A DNA stretch of 5,616 nt from Chloroflexota bacterium. GTDB taxonomy: Bacteria; Chloroflexota; Dehalococcoidia; SM23-28-2. Made by a program: the position numbers and the translations under genes. The DNA is taken from the NCBI GenBank assembly GCA_030691665.1, contig JAUYDU010000492.1, positions 1-5,616 of the forward strand, read 5' to 3'. Below, piece by piece: positions 5,102 through 5,616 of this stretch (its first letter is position 1; each line of letters starts with the position of its first letter). The notes beneath the pieces are model-generated. The model saw only the letters and a list, made by a program, of their open reading frames with translations, was not told where the DNA came from and did no database searches.

Positions 5102-5131
5102 TTACTCAGGGGTCATACGCGCGTCTATAAT
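5102..5131 (+). promoter_or_regulatory. Candidate promoter for the rightmost exported protein
   Basis: TATAAT at 5126-5131 is a perfect -10 box on the plus strand. The best -35 candidate, TTACTC (5102-5107, 18 bp away), is weak. Initiation near 5138 would give a leader of about 250 nt before the coding region. Confidence 0.4.
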
Positions 5132-5137
5132 GATGAG

Positions 5138-5386
5138 AGCACGCAAATGATGAGAGGACGCACCCACAGCGGGGGGACGATCCCCAGGGAGCCGCTTGCG
5201 GCTAGCCTCAAGAGGTGATGTAATCTAGGGCAAGCGTCGGCTAGGCTGGCGTATGCTGGGAGACGCAAGTATCCGTGCAGAGGCGCTGGCGTTGTGTTGT
5301 TGGGGGACACTGGTGACGACGCGCTGTCCTTGCCGCTTCTGGTTGGGTCAGCGTAAGCCAGAGCACCCCAAAGGACGGTAATATCA
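5138..5386 (+). other. Long untranslated leader with potential RNA structure
   Basis: No convincing gene lies in the 5017-5386 gap on either strand. Within the presumed leader I see AGCCGC-TT-GCGGCT (5190-5203, perfect but with a very short loop). I also see GCGTC (5234-5238) able to pair with GACGC (5262-5266), and a bulged stem GCT-T-CTGG / CCAG-AGC (5335-5342 with 5358-5364) shortly before the start region. The segment AGGGCAA (5227-5233) followed by GGGAGACGCAA (5258-5268) loosely recalls the two conserved blocks of the c-di-GMP-I (GEMM) riboswitch, but spacing and flanks differ. I do not call a riboswitch. Confidence 0.25.
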
Positions 5387-5392
5387 GTGGTC

Positions 5393-5616
5393 ATGAGAGT
5401 GAGCCTGGGGCGGGTTCTGTTCTTGATGGGGCTTTTAGCCTTATTAGCGTGCCTGGCCTCCATCACAGGCGCGCCAAACGGCGTGGCCCAAGGCGGGCCC
5501 ACTATTGGGGTGGACGCCGACCCCGCCGGCAACTCTGCCACCTCTTTGGGACGCATCGATTCCTGCATCTCGGTGAAGAAGGGAAACACCTTTGAGATCG
5601 ACATCTTCGTCACGAA
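5393..5616 (+). CDS. Exported protein, possibly cohesin-like, N-terminal fragment (3' end outside window)
   Basis: An open frame runs from ATG 5393 to the right edge (74 complete codons). It begins with a signal sequence: MRVSLGR, then a hydrophobic stretch to about residue 24, including LLAC with Cys20 as a possible lipobox. Otherwise cleavage after GVAQ is plausible. The mature start contains IGVDADPAGNSATSLG, then DSCISVKKGNTFEIDIF. That pattern recalls exported proteins of Dehalococcoidia-type Chloroflexota in which it opens a cohesin-like beta-sandwich; I cannot confirm the fold because most of the domain is missing. AAGGACGG (5371-5378) is 14 nt from the ATG but 8 nt from GTG 5387, which is in frame two codons upstream and may be the true start. 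It diverges from the FG-GAP lipoprotein, so both may be surface components under shared control. Confidence 0.75.
   Translation, partial: MRVSLGRVLFLMGLLALLACLASITGAPNGVAQGGPTIGVDADPAGNSATSLGRIDSCISVKKGNTFEIDIFVT

Noticed and set aside
5125..5613. Minus-strand open frame of 162 aa at the right end
   Set aside because: It overlaps the clear signal peptide and DADPAGN motif of the plus-strand gene and the promoter region. It has no recognisable domain.

Overview
The window is GC-rich, densely packed bacterial DNA. The enolase, the short single-domain HicB, and the start of a secreted protein with a 'DADPAGN..TSLG..DSC' motif resemble what I recall from Chloroflexota, probably Dehalococcoidia-like metagenomic genomes. 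That placement is an inference from style, not a search result.

Layout: (1) Positions 2-268 hold the 3' end of a LOG/TIGR00725-type nucleotide-binding protein. (2) At 301-474 is a tiny disordered protein with two 16-residue repeats whose second copy is out of frame by one base. (3) Converging on it, at 946-464 (minus), is a small three-helix membrane protein that resembles the membrane part of SLATT/Pycsar-type effectors. (4) Diverging from that is enolase (1026-2309), complete in its active site but apparently started from CTG behind an excellent Shine-Dalgarno. (5) A hicB-hicA toxin-antitoxin pair follows enolase after only 7 bp. (6) Next comes a second, nearly perfect 84-bp copy of the enolase 3' end, ending in its own in-frame stop. 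(7) On the minus strand a seven-bladed FG-GAP propeller lipoprotein (5016-3382) is followed by a small lipoprotein (3341-2961) whose stop codon abuts the enolase remnant. (8) A roughly 370-bp divergent control region has two TATAAT boxes, a perfect palindrome and a possibly structured leader. (9) The start of an exported, possibly cohesin-like protein runs off the right edge.

The most interesting structure is the hicBA module, which sits between 84-bp direct repeats of the enolase 3' end. Copy 1 completes the working eno and supplies the Shine-Dalgarno for hicB. Copy 2 lies 651 bp downstream and differs at one synonymous base. Recombination between the repeats would remove hicBA exactly and leave an enolase with the same protein sequence, so this looks like a small cassette lodged in the 3' end of a housekeeping gene, with no recombinase visible in the window. 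The right-hand genes appear to form a separate cell-envelope group: two exported lipoproteins in one minus-strand unit, diverging from a third exported protein.
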